Source: Erinaceus europaeus
Taxonomy: Eukaryota; Chordata; Mammalia; Eulipotyphla; Erinaceidae
Length of the DNA: 64,000 nt
Direction: 5' to 3'
Assembly: GCF_950295315.1 (NCBI RefSeq)
Contig: NC_080181.1
Span: 35,121,375 to 35,185,374 of the forward strand
Shown piece after piece: positions 1 to 11,806 of this stretch (position 1 is the first letter of the stretch; the number at the start of each line of letters is the position of its first letter). The notes beneath the pieces were generated by a model. That model was not told where the DNA came from, did not search any database, and was given only the letters and a program-made list of their open reading frames with translations. Both the position numbers and the translations under genes were made by a program.

Positions 1-449
1 ATGGAGTGTCCACCTACTTGGTATTGGAAATGAACAGCACGTTGGAGCAGAGAAACAGTTCTCGCATCTGCCTCCTGCGGCCCTTCTTGACCTTGACCAT
101 GCAGCAGAGCAGAAACCGACCACAGGGTTCCACCCAGGGCTGCTTTTCTTTGCGGACATCACCCTCTACACACGAGCTGCAGCATAACAGACACCAGAGA
201 ACAATCAGTCACCAGCCAAGGAGAAAACAGACTTTTCTGCCAAAATGTCCATGTTGACACAACGCTAAAAAATAGCTTCTGTTCCCTCAGACAGATTCCC
301 AGACCTGCCAGCCAGGAGTCCCTAGGTAATGAGAGCTCCTGTCAGACAGGAGGTCACTTCCGGGCTGGTAGAGACGAAGAGCAATTTGAAGGGCAGACAG
401 GGCACTGGGACTTGATGCGCTAAACGAGGAGTAGAGAAAGCACAAATCA
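1..449. other. unassigned single-copy-looking DNA
   Basis: I see no repeat core, splice-flanked exon or long frame here. The short open frame at 6-257 has no recognisable protein features and is treated as chance. Confidence 0.4.
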
Positions 450-574
450 GAGGCCCAGGTGGTGGTGACTCATCTATTAGACTGCTCACGTTACAATGTG
501 CAAGGACCCAGGTTAAAGCTCTAGTCCCCACTTGCAGGGGGAAATCTTCACAAATGGTGAAGCAGTGCTGCAAG

Positions 575-609
<35 letters not shown>

Positions 610-692
610 TTCTCTCTCCCTCTCCCACTCTCCTCCTTCCTCTTACTTTATGGTTATCTCTATCCAATAAATAAAAGTAATTTTTTTAAAAA
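450..692 (+). repeat. tRNA-derived SINE, family B, with CT-rich core
   Basis: The left part carries a tRNA-like head and a B-box-like GGTTAAAGCTC. It is followed by the shared core (CCCCACTTGCAGGGGGAAA, then GTGAAGCAGTGCTGCAAG), a CT dinucleotide run at about 571-645 and the terminal ATCCAATAAATAAA tail. I call family B the type whose core reads gcagggggaaagcttcac and which ends tatccaataaataaa. Confidence 0.8.
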
Positions 693-1721
693 AAAGGGAA
701 AAAGCAAAAAAATATACCTACCACTCAAAAACCTGTAGGAAGGGGGACAACTAGGAAGAAATGGGAGGACTGCAAGAGGGTTGGAAAACAACAAGCCAGT
801 GCGTGGTCGCCTATAGCAGGCAAAATGATACATAGAGTTGTGAAAAAATAATGTCACAGGATTTAGATAACAGAATGGAGAGCCTGCTCTAGAGTATTCA
901 GCAGAGCTAAAGATATATTAGCCCCATGAGGAACTGTCCATGAAGCAAGTGCTGAACTTCAGGACCAGAGGACTTCCTCAACCCGCCCTCCTTCTCTGAT
1001 GACCACATCCAGAAGTATGTAGTAAGACTACCTACCTCAGCCTGGCCAACTAAAACACCCTGAATGCCCGGAAAGCTTTCGAGTGGATGCAGACATCCTT
1101 CACTCTTCACTCTTTGACACTGACTTGAAAGTTGAGTAATCACTCCAAACCCTGCCAACTCACTCTCCTACTCTGAGGATTCCACAGTAGTCATGGTCAC
1201 AGATCTGCGATGGCAACATTCTAAGGCTCATGCCCTGCCCTAACTGACCAATTGGCAGACTGGCTTCCTAGACGGCTGTTGATTTTTAAAAAAAAACAAT
1301 CATTTTCTTGGGAGGTAACTGTGGACTCACATGCAGTTTTTAGGAAACCACAGTGATTTCATAAGACTTGTGCCCTATTTGATCCCATGGTGATAACTCT
1401 CCAAACTGAAACATAGTATGTATCTACCGATGAGGCGATTCACAGAGAGATTGTCAGACGACTCACATTTCTGTTCACAAAAGGAAGCTCACATTACCAT
1501 CTCACCACCCAGAATTCCTTGCCACCTTTCTTACTGTATCACCTTTGACAACTGTCTTCGTCATTATAATTCTGTACTTGAAGAATATTATAGAAATGGG
1601 TTCATATGGCATCTTCACCTGACCTTTTAGGATTTTTTTAAAAATTCCCATCCTTTACATGATTGGAAACATAGTCAGATAGCTGTGGGTGTTAATACTT
1701 ACTTTGGGGGGTATTCCTTTT
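693..1721. other. unassigned DNA
   Basis: No exon, known repeat or long frame is recognised. The AT-rich right half is compatible with old, decayed repeat. Confidence 0.35.
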
Positions 1722-2005
1722 CTTTTAAAAAATATTTATTTATTTATTTATTCCCTTTTGTTGCCCTTGTTTTCTTGTAGTTATTGTTGTTGTCATCATT
1801 GTTGGATAGGACAGAGAGAAATGGAGAGACGAGGGGAAGGCAGAGAGGGGTAGAGATAGATGGACACCTGCAGACCAGCTTCACCACTTGTGAAGCGACT
1901 CATCTGCTGGTTGGGAGCTGGGGGCTCGAACCGGGATCCTTACACTAGTACTTGTGCTTTGCACCACGTGAGCTTAACCTGCTGCGCTATCACACAACTC
2001 CCTGG
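1722..2005 (-). repeat. tRNA-derived SINE, family A
   Basis: Read on the minus strand it has the tRNA-like head with B box GGTTCGAGCCC, the core with GAAGCGACT/CACTTGTGAAG and the ACAACAATAA...GGGCAACAAAAGGGAATAAATAAA tail. Family A is the most common SINE in the window and the main basis for the hedgehog call. Confidence 0.9.
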
Positions 2006-2189
2006 GGAGTATTTCTTAGTAGGATTTCACTATATGGATATAGTCCAGCTTGCTTAACCTAATGTTAAAGAACTTTTGGGTGGTTAATATTTGGTTGGGG
2101 GTATTTTATGACAAAGCTGTTAGTCATTTATATATGGTTAATTTCTCTAAAATCATCTCCTTTTATCTTTTGCTCTTAGAATTTCTTTT

Positions 2190-2450
2190 GTGAGGCTGGG
2201 CAATGTTGCACTTGGTTAAGTACTAAATGTAAGGATCTGTGGAAGGATCCGGGTTCAAGCCCCCAGCTCCACAACTGCAGGAAGGATGCTTCACAAGCAG
2301 TGAAGCTGCTCTGCAGGTGTATCTATATTTTTTCTTCCTCTTTATTTTCTCCTCCTTCCTCAGTTTATCTCTCCTGTTCAATAAAACATTTTAAAAAAAG
2401 TCTGCCAGGAGCAATGGATTCATAGTGTCAGCACTAAGCTCCAGTGAGGC
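2190..2450 (+). repeat. SINE, family A/B mosaic with extended tail
   Basis: It has a tRNA-like head with GGGTTCAAGCCCCC, the core GCTTCACAAGCAGTGAAG and a CAATAAAACATTTTAAA tail. A family A 3' extension (GCCAGGAGCAATGGATTCATAGT) follows directly. Confidence 0.65.
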
Positions 2451-4136
2451 AAAAAATGTTTTTAGCCATTGATTAAATATGTCTGAATGGATAATATGGG
2501 GTTTCATACTAAATTCTGCTCCACCCAGAAAGTTGACTGCATTCTGGCCATGAGTCAATGAATCAACATAACCACAGGCATTGCGAATATCTGGCAGCTG
2601 AGAGTCAGGCATAGGAAGTGAGCTCCCAGAAGGTTGAGGTAGAGTTCAAGGCAGATGATAGTAGTTGCAAAGCTTGAAGAGCAGCTGCTGGGGTTGGACG
2701 GCGGGGCTTCCACACAGCTCCTGCAGGTTCTTACTGTGTTTCTTTCTAGCCCTGTTCTTTTTTGGGGGGTGGGAGGTACTTGGCTTTTTAAGAAGGATTG
2801 ATGAGGTGATTCAACTATACAATAAAATCAGCACTTGCCACTTGGCTGAGGTGCAGCTCCACCAAAGACCCTTGCAGTCCTCTAATACTAAAAATACAAA
2901 CAAACAAACAAAAAACTTAAAAGACTTTATCGGAAGGAAGCTGTCAGAAAAGTAACATAACGTGACTAAAAGGGAGTCTTCCAATCAAGTCATTGATGAA
3001 TAACTTTAATTGCCACCGGGTTTTGGTAATGAGAACAAACAGATGGTCTCGTAGGTTTCGAGTGAAAATTGGAGATGACTTCTGTCATTCACTTGGAAGC
3101 TAGAGCAGAAGGAAGGTTTGCCTGCCTCCCACACACCACCTGAGGCCTCGGACAGAGCATAAGTATTCCAGTTTCATGACAGAAACTTTTTTTTTTTTGC
3201 TTGTCTAAGAGTATAACTTGTACAGACTTAATGAAATATTTCTTTTTTTTTCTTGAAAATATAACAATCAAGTTTTATTTCATTATCGTATGGGCAGTCG
3301 GCAAGATACCGATCATTTAGTATTTTTATTCTCGCTAAAATATAGACTTGTCAGCTATGACCAGAATTTCAGGCTCTCAGGATAGAAAGTATCATTGCTT
3401 TTCATCTTCTCTGTCACAGTGAATAAGAACAAAATTTCTATAGGGTAGGGGCAATTTTAAAAGTGGAAAAGGGACTTTCTTCCTGTTCAGTGGGGAGGAA
3501 GGAATAAGTAGTTGGGCAGACAACAGCAAGGGAGAGGTACTTCTCATCACTGTGAAGTACAACTCTACTGCTCAGTGACAGGAAACCCTTTCAGCATGAA
3601 TTTAGCCTGAAATTCCCAGGCAGGAAGTGCCTCATGCTGCCTGCAGCCAGGCTTTCAATGAAAAGCCCAGGACAGTCTCTCCAGCTCAGTCAGTAAATGC
3701 CATGAAAAATCCAGGAGGTGGAGCTGTGCCGAGGCAGAGCTGTGCTCTGAGGCGAAGCTGTCTCTCTGCCTTTCCTCCTGAAGGTGGGCTCCTTGCACAG
3801 CAGCACCTCCACCTCACATCCTTGCTGTCCATCCCTGGTGCCAGAATTAAAAACAAAACAAAACAGAACAAAAAAGCAACTAGTCTTTGGTGTGAGGCTA
3901 TATTCGGTTAAGACTCAGGACTGTTCCTTTCACAAGGAGGAGTGGTTGTTTTTGTCAGATGGTTTGACTGCTCTCTCTCCCTCTCTCTTTCTTCCTTTTT
4001 GATTTGTGATTAATAGTAGGTTACAGGGTCTATTTCCATGCCACATGCACCATCCAAGTTCTGTGTCCTGCCTCCTGACGATAACCATCATAGCTCTCTC
4101 GCAAGTCTTAGAAACGGTTGGTTAGCTTCTGTTTTC
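2451..4136. other. unassigned DNA with short T and A tracts
   Basis: I can assign nothing firmly. There are poly-T tracts near 3,187 and 3,243 and a short AAAC/AAAAC run near 3,850. The short frames here show no splice context or domain. Confidence 0.35.
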
Positions 4137-4400
4137 CTCTTCTTCTTCTTCTTCTTCTTCTTCTTCTTCTTCTTCTTCTTCTTCTTCTTCTTCTTCTTCT
4201 TCTTCTTCTTCTTCTTCTTCTTCTTCTTCTTTTTCTTCTTCGTCTTCTTCTTCGTCTTCTTCGTCGTCTTCTTCTTCTTCTTCTTCTTCGTCTTCTTCTT
4301 CTTCTTCTTCTTCTTCTTCTTCTTCTTCTTCTCCTTCTCCTTCTCCTTCTCCTTCTCCTCCTCCTCCTTCTCCTCCCTCTCCTCCTTCTCCTTCTTCATG
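4137..4400. repeat. long (CTT)n / (GAA)n microsatellite
   Basis: About 260 bp of almost pure TTC/CTT triplets, with scattered CGT and CCT interruptions toward the right end. Its three frames read as poly-Phe, poly-Leu and poly-Ser, and the other strand as poly-Lys or poly-Glu. The open frames across 4,038-4,433 are therefore artefacts. Tracts of this sequence and length can form triplex (H-DNA). Confidence 0.97.
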
Positions 4401-4690
4401 TGCATCAGTCCTTTAGGTTCCACCTATGAGTGAAACTCTCCAGTAGTTGTCTTTCACCTCTTTAACTTACTTTACTGAGCATAATCACTTCTAGTTCCAT
4501 CCATTTTATCCAAAAGGATACAATATCATCTTTTGGGATTACAGAGAAGTCTCCCTTTGAATATGGAACCTATAACTTCTTTAGCCAGTCACTTGTTTTT
4601 GGGCATTTAGGCTGCTTCCATTCCTTGACTACTATGAATAACTCAGCTAAGAATGTGGAGGAGCATATGTCCTTCTGGATAAGTGTTTGA
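4401..4690 (-). mobile_element. old L1 ORF2 3'-region relic
   Basis: On the minus strand this resembles the end of L1 ORF2, the stretch that encodes the conserved IAKTWNQ and YYAAI-like region. It is heavily mutated with no open frame. It abuts the CTT microsatellite directly. Confidence 0.65.
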
Positions 4691-4921
4691 CAGTTGTTCA
4701 CCTTGATGGTCAGATTCAAGCCACTGGTCCCTAACCTTGGTTGCAGGACTCAGCTGTGGAGGTTTGTCAGCAGTTAACCCAAGAGGACTCAGGATGGTCT
4801 CCTCTTTCCCCAACAGAAGCACCTGGTGCAGCTTCAGGAGGAGCGGTGCTGTGGTTTCTCTCCTCTTTCTGTCACTCCCCTTTACTGCTCTCCTCACCTG
4901 TGTCTTAAACAAAGTGTCCAT

Positions 4922-5142
4922 GAGAGGGACTGGGTGGTGGTGCACCTGGTTGAGCACACACATCACAATGCACAAGAACCCAGGTTTGAGGCCCTAGTCA
5001 CCTTCCTGCGAGGGGAAAGCTTCACAAACAGTGGAACAGGGCTGCAGGTGTCTCTATGGCTCTCTCTCTCTCTCTCTCTCTCTCCCTTCTTTTGATATCT
5101 GGCTGTCTCTATTCAATAAATAAAAATAATAAAAATTAAGAA
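4922..5142 (+). repeat. tRNA-derived SINE, family B
   Basis: The head reads GACTGGGTGGTGGTGCACCTGG. It is followed by CCCAGGTTTGAGGCCC, the GGGGAAAGCTTCACAAAC core, a CT run and a CAATAAATAAAAATAA tail. The flanking ACAAAGTGTCCATGAGA occurs on both sides (about 4,908-4,924 and 5,143-5,159) and is its target-site duplication. Confidence 0.9.
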
Positions 5143-5159
5143 AACAAAGTGTCCATGAG

Positions 5160-6039
5160 AGCAGTGGACTCACGCAGGCGCTGACTCCCAAAGAAAGCCA
5201 AGGTGGCAAAATGAATAAGTTTTAGGGTTCAGCCACCCAGAATAACAGTATTTTCTATCAACTGACCTTCTCTCCAAACTATATTCTTGAATACTTGTGG
5301 CATTTGCTGCTTCTTATTTTGAACATGGAAGCTGGTTATTTTGTTGAAATGAACAGTCTGGTAGGGCTGATGTCTGTATGTCCCTGTGTCTGTCATTTCA
5401 AATGCTCTTGACTATATGTCAACTAGTAACTTCCCATGTTTGATTTTAGCCTGAAACGTCTTGAAATTTAAACAAGTGGAGAGAAAAATGTCAAACAGAA
5501 AGGAGGCTCACTTTTCATGAGGTCTAGGATGCACTAACAGAACAGAACTAGCCACCAAGATGGGTCCCTGTGATCAGTGGCTATTCCAGATGCTCAAGTG
5601 ATTTGACTTGGTTATAATATATTTTGGGGAAACTTGGGATGACACTTCACACTGCCCCTCAAGCCTCTGGCTACTAGGACAGGGACTCCTCAGTGTGTGT
5701 GTGATCTTAGGGCACTGAGTTAGGATCATCTGAGCAATTTTAGTAAAAAGGAAAATCCCTGAGCCTCAGTCAAGATTCAAAAAATAATACCATCAAAGTC
5801 AGTGAGATAGTGTGCTACTTTGTTTTGTGTGACCAGAGTTGAGCTTGGCCTTCACTGCACTGAAATAATCATTGGTGTTTTGGTCTCTCTCTCTCTCTCT
5901 CTTATTCTGTTGGTCTCTCTCTTTCTCTCTCACTCTTTCTGCCTCTCTGTCTTGACTTTATCTGAAAAATCATGAGGGTGTGATCAGTAGATGCAGGATA
6001 GTGGGAAGGAGGCATGATAGCACTTTGTTTATTGGGGTA
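5160..6039. other. unassigned DNA with a CT-rich stretch
   Basis: There is a CT-dinucleotide-rich run at about 5,884-5,955 preceded by a degenerate SINE-like head. The rest is unrecognised. Confidence 0.35.
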
Positions 6040-6356
6040 GGTGCTGGGTAATAGTGCACCAGATTAAGCATACATAGTAGGGAGCACAAGGACCAGCACA
6101 AGGATCCCAGGTCAAGCCCCCAGCTCTCCACCAAGGAAGGGGGTCTCTTTGCAATTGGTGAAGCAGGTCTGCAGGAGTCTATCTTTCTCTCCCCCCTCTG
6201 TTTTCCCTCCTCTCTCTATTTCTCTCTGGCCTATCCGACAACAACAGCAGCAACACAACAACAATAACAACAACACCAAAAATAAAAAAAGCAAAAAAAT
6301 GGCTGCCAGGAGCAGTGGATTCCTAGTATAGGCACCAGCCCCAGCAATAACCGTGG

Positions 6357-6401
<45 letters not shown>
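6040..6401 (+). repeat. SINE family A, long form, with (GA)n end
   Basis: Family A head, core and ACAACAACAATAACAACAAC tail are followed by the 3' extension GGCTGCCAGGAGCAGTGGATTC and a pure GA run at about 6,361-6,399. Confidence 0.8.
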
Positions 6402-6403
<2 letters not shown>

Positions 6404-6584
6404 TAGCCATTTCTGGAATAGAGGATAGTGCTGACATGAAGTCCCAGCAATAATTTGGGGGGGGGGCAAAACATAATAATGAATTAAATTTAATATACAT
6501 TTTATTTGAGAAATTTGACATATAATCACTCCCCTCAACAACCCCAAGACAACAATGTTGGACAAAACATTTTTGAATTGACTT

Positions 6585-6702
6585 TTTTTTTCCCAGAGCA
6601 CTGCTCAACTCTGGTTTACGCTGGTGGCTGACACTGAACCTGAGAGTTTAGAGCCTCAGCCATAAGAGTCTTTGCATAACCACTATGCTATCTCTCTGCC
6701 CT
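6585..6702 (-). repeat. SINE-like repeat, family C
   Basis: It starts with a T tract and CCCAGAGCACTGCTCAACTC and ends with TTTGCATAACCACTATGCTATCTCTC. The same unit recurs near 13,163, 30,030 and 54,640. On the minus strand it contains GGTTCAGTGTC, a B-box-like sequence. Confidence 0.65.
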
Positions 6703-7336
6703 GGACAAAACATTTTAAAATAGTTAAAATACCTAGATGCTCTATGATTATTTTATTGACAAAGTGAGAAAAATAAGTTTAATATAACTTGATAAGCTGG
6801 TTACTTATCAAAGAAATGTAAATGCTAAGGCAATCTTCCAGATCAAATTCATTAACAAATATCTATGTAACTCATCAAGGAATAGGTAACATTTACTGAA
6901 GAAGAAAATGAAATCATGAAACATAAGTAGATATGACTTATTAAAAAAAGAGAAAAAAACTAAGGATGTCCTGAAATTGAAAAGTATGGTCATCTTAAAA
7001 TTATCAGGTGAACATAGCTAAAGAAATCCAGAAGGTCCTCTTTCACAGAAAAAAGCCCTGTGCATCTTGTTTTTAAGTGTGAAAATAAAAGACCCAGATC
7101 AAAAATCACAGGTAATATCTATTATTCCAATAACACGAGAAGAAACAAATCAAGTCTTTGTATAATTCCTAGCAAGTCTCATTCCGTGTCAAAGGGCCTC
7201 AATGCTTTGAGTAAATAAATGTATTTGAATGGAAATTTTAAGTATCATTTCTAGTGAAAGGCTGTATTTTCTTTTTTTTTCAGTTAGGCCTTCACTGCTC
7301 TAGGATGACTTTTTCAGTTAGAAAGAGACAGAAAGG
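6703..7336. other. AT-rich unassigned DNA
   Basis: Possibly old L1-derived DNA, judged only by its A-rich composition. A short family C-like head sits at about 7,270-7,330, next to the L1 start. Confidence 0.3.
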
Positions 7337-7789
7337 AGGTTCCCGGAAGATGGCAGACTGAGAAGCTACTAGTGGCTTGAGCTCTGACCACATCTTCTGG
7401 AAACTGTAGGATTTACTGCCTTTAGTAGGCCAGTCAATAAGGGGTCCTAGCAGTGACACCAAGGAGGTGACTAATTTGGGTTAAAAAAGGTAACTTAATT
7501 TGGGATAAAAAATAATGTAGAAAAAAATGGAAAAAAATTTTTTCTTTAAATTATTGATCCCAAAGCACACCTCCTCTCCCTCCCACCCCCTCCCCCCACA
7601 TAACCAGTCCCTAGGGACCAACAACTAGCAGGCTCCCCTACTGAGTTTCTTTCTTTACCAAGATTCCTGTCCCACCAGGGAGTATCATTCATTCTGAAAC
7701 CTCTGGGTTTTTTTTCTTTCTAAGTAGCCAAACCCCCCCACCTCAACCCGCATAGCTAATTAAATAATTAAAAATAAATAAATAAAAAC

Positions 7790-8740
7790 TCTTTCCTTTC
7801 ATCGCTCTTTTATTACTGTTTCTCTTTTTCTTTTCTCTCTCTTTTTTTCTTTTTCTCATTATTTTCATCCTTTCTTCCTTAATCCTACAGCTTCCAAAAC
7901 CACAAGCCCCATCCCCCACACCAACAAACAGTGTGCTTTTTTGGATTCACTGATACACATTTGGGAATTATTTTGGGGAAGAATTCTGACTCAGAGTGGA
8001 CTCTCACTGTGAGTATCTCTGCTCAACTTCCCTTCCACCTTTAGCTAACCCTACAATAAACAGTGGATAGTAGATTTGCATAACTGTCTATTTCAGCTAT
8101 CCTTGTCTAGTCCTGAGGTTTTTTTTTTTAATTTTTTTTCTCTTTCTTAACAACCAGCTGCCTCTGATCACGAGGTTTGAGGTAATCTGGGACAGGGATT
8201 TTTTTAACCTGCTCTATTTTATTATTAATATTATATAAAGGCATATATCTTCCCCCCTTTAGGTTGATCAGAATTAACTCTTAGGGTATGTTTCATTGCT
8301 AGGGTAGTGGGAATCTTATCTATTGTGCGAGGAACTTGTCTCCTTACTCATACCTCCTCTACAGACTCTCCCCTTCCTCCTCCTCCTAGCTAATTAAAAA
8401 ATTAAATTAAATTAAATTAAATTAAAAATAATAAAAAAAACCTTTCCTTTCACTGCTCTTTAATTACAGCTCTTTTTCTTATCTTTTGTCTTTTCTCTCA
8501 TTTCTTTTTTCTTTTTTTTTATCTTCTCATATACTTCTTCCTTCCTTCTTCATTGCCTTTCTGAATTTGTGAATTATTTTGCGGAAGAAATCTGACTCAG
8601 AGTGGACTCTCTATGTGTTTATCTCTGCTCTACTTCCCTTTCCCTTCTTGTTACCCCAAGAATATACAGTGGATAGTAGATTTGCATAACTGTCTATTCT
8701 TAGTATCCCTTCTTTCTTTTCTCTTTCTTCTTCACTGGGT
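7790..8740 (+). repeat. tandem repeat within the L1 5' UTR
   Basis: Two related blocks begin at about 7,790 (CTTTCCTTTCATCGCTC) and 8,438 (CTTTCCTTTCACTGCTC). Each contains CTGACTCAGAGTGGACTCTC and GTGGATAGTAGATTTGCATA, so the period is about 650 bp. The second block leads into ORF1. The young L1 in this window has only one such block in the equivalent place. Confidence 0.75.
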
Positions 8741-8839
8741 TTTGGTTACTATTTTCACAGACTGCAGACATTGTTTGGCTAACTGGTAGTGATTAAACTG
8801 CTTCAATACTTGCTTCAGTTGCTAGGGTAATTCCTGAGG

Positions 8840-9515
8840 TTGGTGTGTGCAATTGTCATAAAGGTATTTAGTACAGTGTTGCTTGTACTCAAGATACAAC
8901 AACTGATGAACAAGAGCATAAAAAAGAAACACATAAATAAAAAATGGGTAGATCAAAAAACAAATAAAACTGCTACTCCCATGAATGAAGACAAGAGCCC
9001 AGAAGAAACTACAAATCACCCAGAAGTAACCATAGATAAGAAAAGTATGCAAGCAATAATAAACGTATTAATCACAGAAATGAAAACAATCTTGGAGGAA
9101 AGGAATGGCAGTATTAGGAAAACAACATTTGAGACCCCCAAGAGAAATACTGATTATCTTGAGGCAATTAGAGAACTGAAAGCTGAAATAGCTGTAATGA
9201 AGAAAGAAGCTGAGGCAAGGGAAAGCAGACTAACAGAAGCAGAAAACAGAATTATTCAGACAGAGGATGAGTTAGAAAAAACTAAGAAAGAGGTAAAAGA
9301 GCTTAAATAGCGATTTAGAAACACTGAAAGCAACAACAGAGACATATGGGATGATCTCAAAAGAAGTAACATTCATATAAATGGCCTGCCAGAGGAAGAA
9401 AAGAGAGGAAGGGGAAGCAAACATTCAAGAGGAAGTAATAGAAGAAAATTTCCCAAACCTGAATAATAACAGAAAGGTCATCAAGATTCATGAGGCCCAG
9501 AGAGTACCTGAAGAA
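8840..9515 (+). pseudogene. L1 ORF1 relic (RNA-binding chaperone), truncated
   Basis: The first 156 codons are open and match the N-terminal coiled-coil half of the intact ORF1 protein at 60,664-61,692, with heptad-like Lys/Glu-rich sequence up to KKEVKELK. A TAG at 9,308-9,310 ends this frame. The sequence continues past the stop, with frame changes, into the RNA-recognition domain. It is then cut by the internal deletion near 9,510, so the C-terminal nucleic-acid-binding domain is absent. Confidence 0.85.
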
Positions 9516-11806
9516 ACAGGAATACTCCCCTCCACCTTCAAGCCAACATCACCCTGATACCAAAAGCTGATAGGGACAGAACAAAAAAGGAAAACTACAG
9601 ACCAATATCTCTGATGAACATAGATACCAAATATTAAACAAGATCTTGGCCAACCAAATACAGCAAGATATCACAATATTGTTAATACCACCAAGTGGGA
9701 TTCATCCAAGGAATGCAAGGCTGGTTCAACATCCGTAAGTCTCTCAATGTCATTCACCACATCTATAAAAGCAAAGCCAAAAACCACATGATTATTGCAA
9801 TAGATGCAGAGAAAGCCTTTGACAAAATCCAACACCATTCATGCTCAAATCTCTACACAAAATGGGAATAGATGGGAAATTCCTCAAGATAGTAGAGTCT
9901 ATATATAGCAAACCTACAGCCAACATCATAATCAATGGACAGAACCTGAAAGCATTCCCCCTCAGAATGGAGACTACACAGGGATGTCCATTGTCACCGT
10001 TACTCTTCAACATAATAGTGGAAGTTCTTGCCATAGCAATCAGGCAAGAGAAAGAAATCAAAGGAATACAGATTGGAAGGGAAGAAGTCAAGTTTCACTA
10101 TTTGCAGAAGATATGATAGTTTACATAGAAAAACCTAGAGTCCAGCAGAAAACTACTGGAAGTTATTAGGCAATACAGCAAGGTATCAGGCTGCAAAATC
10201 AGTGTACAAAAATCAGTGGCATTTCTTTATGAAAACACTACATCTGAAGAAGACATCCAGAAATCACTCCCATTTATTGTTTCAGCAAAATCAATCAAAT
10301 ACCTAGGGATAAAGTTGACCAAAGAAGTGAAAGACTTGTATGCTGAAAACTATGAGTCACTACTCAAGGAAATATAAACTGATACCAAGAAATGGAAAGA
10401 TATCCCATGCTCATTGATTGGAAGAATACATATAATCAAAATGAATATTCTCCCCAGAGCAATATACAAATTTAATGCAATACCCATCACAGTTCCATCA
10501 AGCTTCTTTAAGAGAATATAACAAACACTACAATCATTTATCTAGAACCAGAAAATACCTAGAATTGCCAAAGCCATCCTGAGGATAAGAAACAGAAATG
10601 AAGGTATCACACTCCCAGACCTTAAACTATATTATAAAGCCATCATCATCAAAACAGCATGGTATTGGAACAAAAATAGGCACACAGACCAGGGGAACAG
10701 AATTGAAACTGCAGAAATAAATCCCCACACCTATGGACATCTAATCTTTGATAAGGGGGCCCAAAGGATTTAATGGAAAAAGGAAGCTCTCTTCAATAAA
10801 TGGTTCTGGGAAAACTGGGTTGTAACATGCAGGAGAAGGAAATTGAACCACTTTATCTCAAAAGAAACAAAAAATCAACTCCAAATGGATCAAAGACCTA
10901 GAGATCAGACAAGAAACAATCAAATACTTAGAAATAGTTTACCACCTATACCTCAAGGACATCTTTAATGAATCAAACCCAACTGCAAGGAAGACTAAAG
11001 CAGAAACAAACCAATGGGACTACATCAAATTGAAAAGCTTCTGCACAGCCAAAGAAACTATTACACAAAGAGACCCATCACAGAATTGGAGAAGATCTTC
11101 AAATGCCATACATCAGACAGGAAACTAACCACCAAAATATATAAAGAGCTCAGCAAACTTAGCACCAAAAAAGCAAATGACCCGATTGAAAAATGGGCAG
11201 AGGATATGAAAAAAACATTCATCACAGAGGAGATCCAAATGGATAACAAACATATGAAAAACTGCTCTAGGTCACTGATTTTCAGAGAAATGAAAATTAA
11301 GACAACACTAAGATACCACCTCACTCCTGTAAGAATGGCATACATCAAAAAGGATAGCACGAACAAATGCTAGATAGGTTGTGGGGACAGAGGAACCCTT
11401 TTGCATTGCTGGTGGGAATGTAATTTGGTACAGCCTCTGTGGAGAGCAGTCTGGAAAACTCTCAGAAGGCTAGACATGGAACTTCCTATGACCCAGTAAT
11501 TCCTCTCCTGGGGTTATACCCATGGATTCCATAACACCCAACCAAAAAGAGGTGCGTACTCCAATGTTCATAGCAGCACAATTCATAATAGCTAAAACCT
11601 GGAAGCAACCAGGTGCCCAACAACAGATGAGTGCCTGAGAAAACTGTGGTATATACATACACAATGGAATACTATGCAGCTATCAAGAACAATGAACCCA
11701 CCTTCGCTGACCCATCTTGGACAGAGCTAGAAGGAATTATGTTAAGTGAGCTAAGTCAGAAAGATAAAGATGAGTATGGGTTGATCCCACTCATCAACAG
11801 AAGTTG
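9515..11806 (+). pseudogene. L1 ORF2 relic (reverse transcriptase to C-terminal region)
   Basis: The sequence follows ORF2 from the RT N-terminal part ([14 protein letters not shown]) through [11 protein letters not shown] near 9,985 and the degenerate active-site region near 10,100. The fingers, thumb and Cys-rich C-terminal regions follow, with the equivalent of LLHCWWECN near 11,400, ending near 11,806. Several stops and indels break it. The endonuclease domain is missing because of the deletion at its left edge. Confidence 0.88.

Noticed and set aside
4038..4433. Long open frames reading poly-Phe, poly-Leu, poly-Ser or poly-Lys
   Set aside because: They are translations of the CTT/GAA microsatellite; all frames stay open because the repeat has no stop codon.
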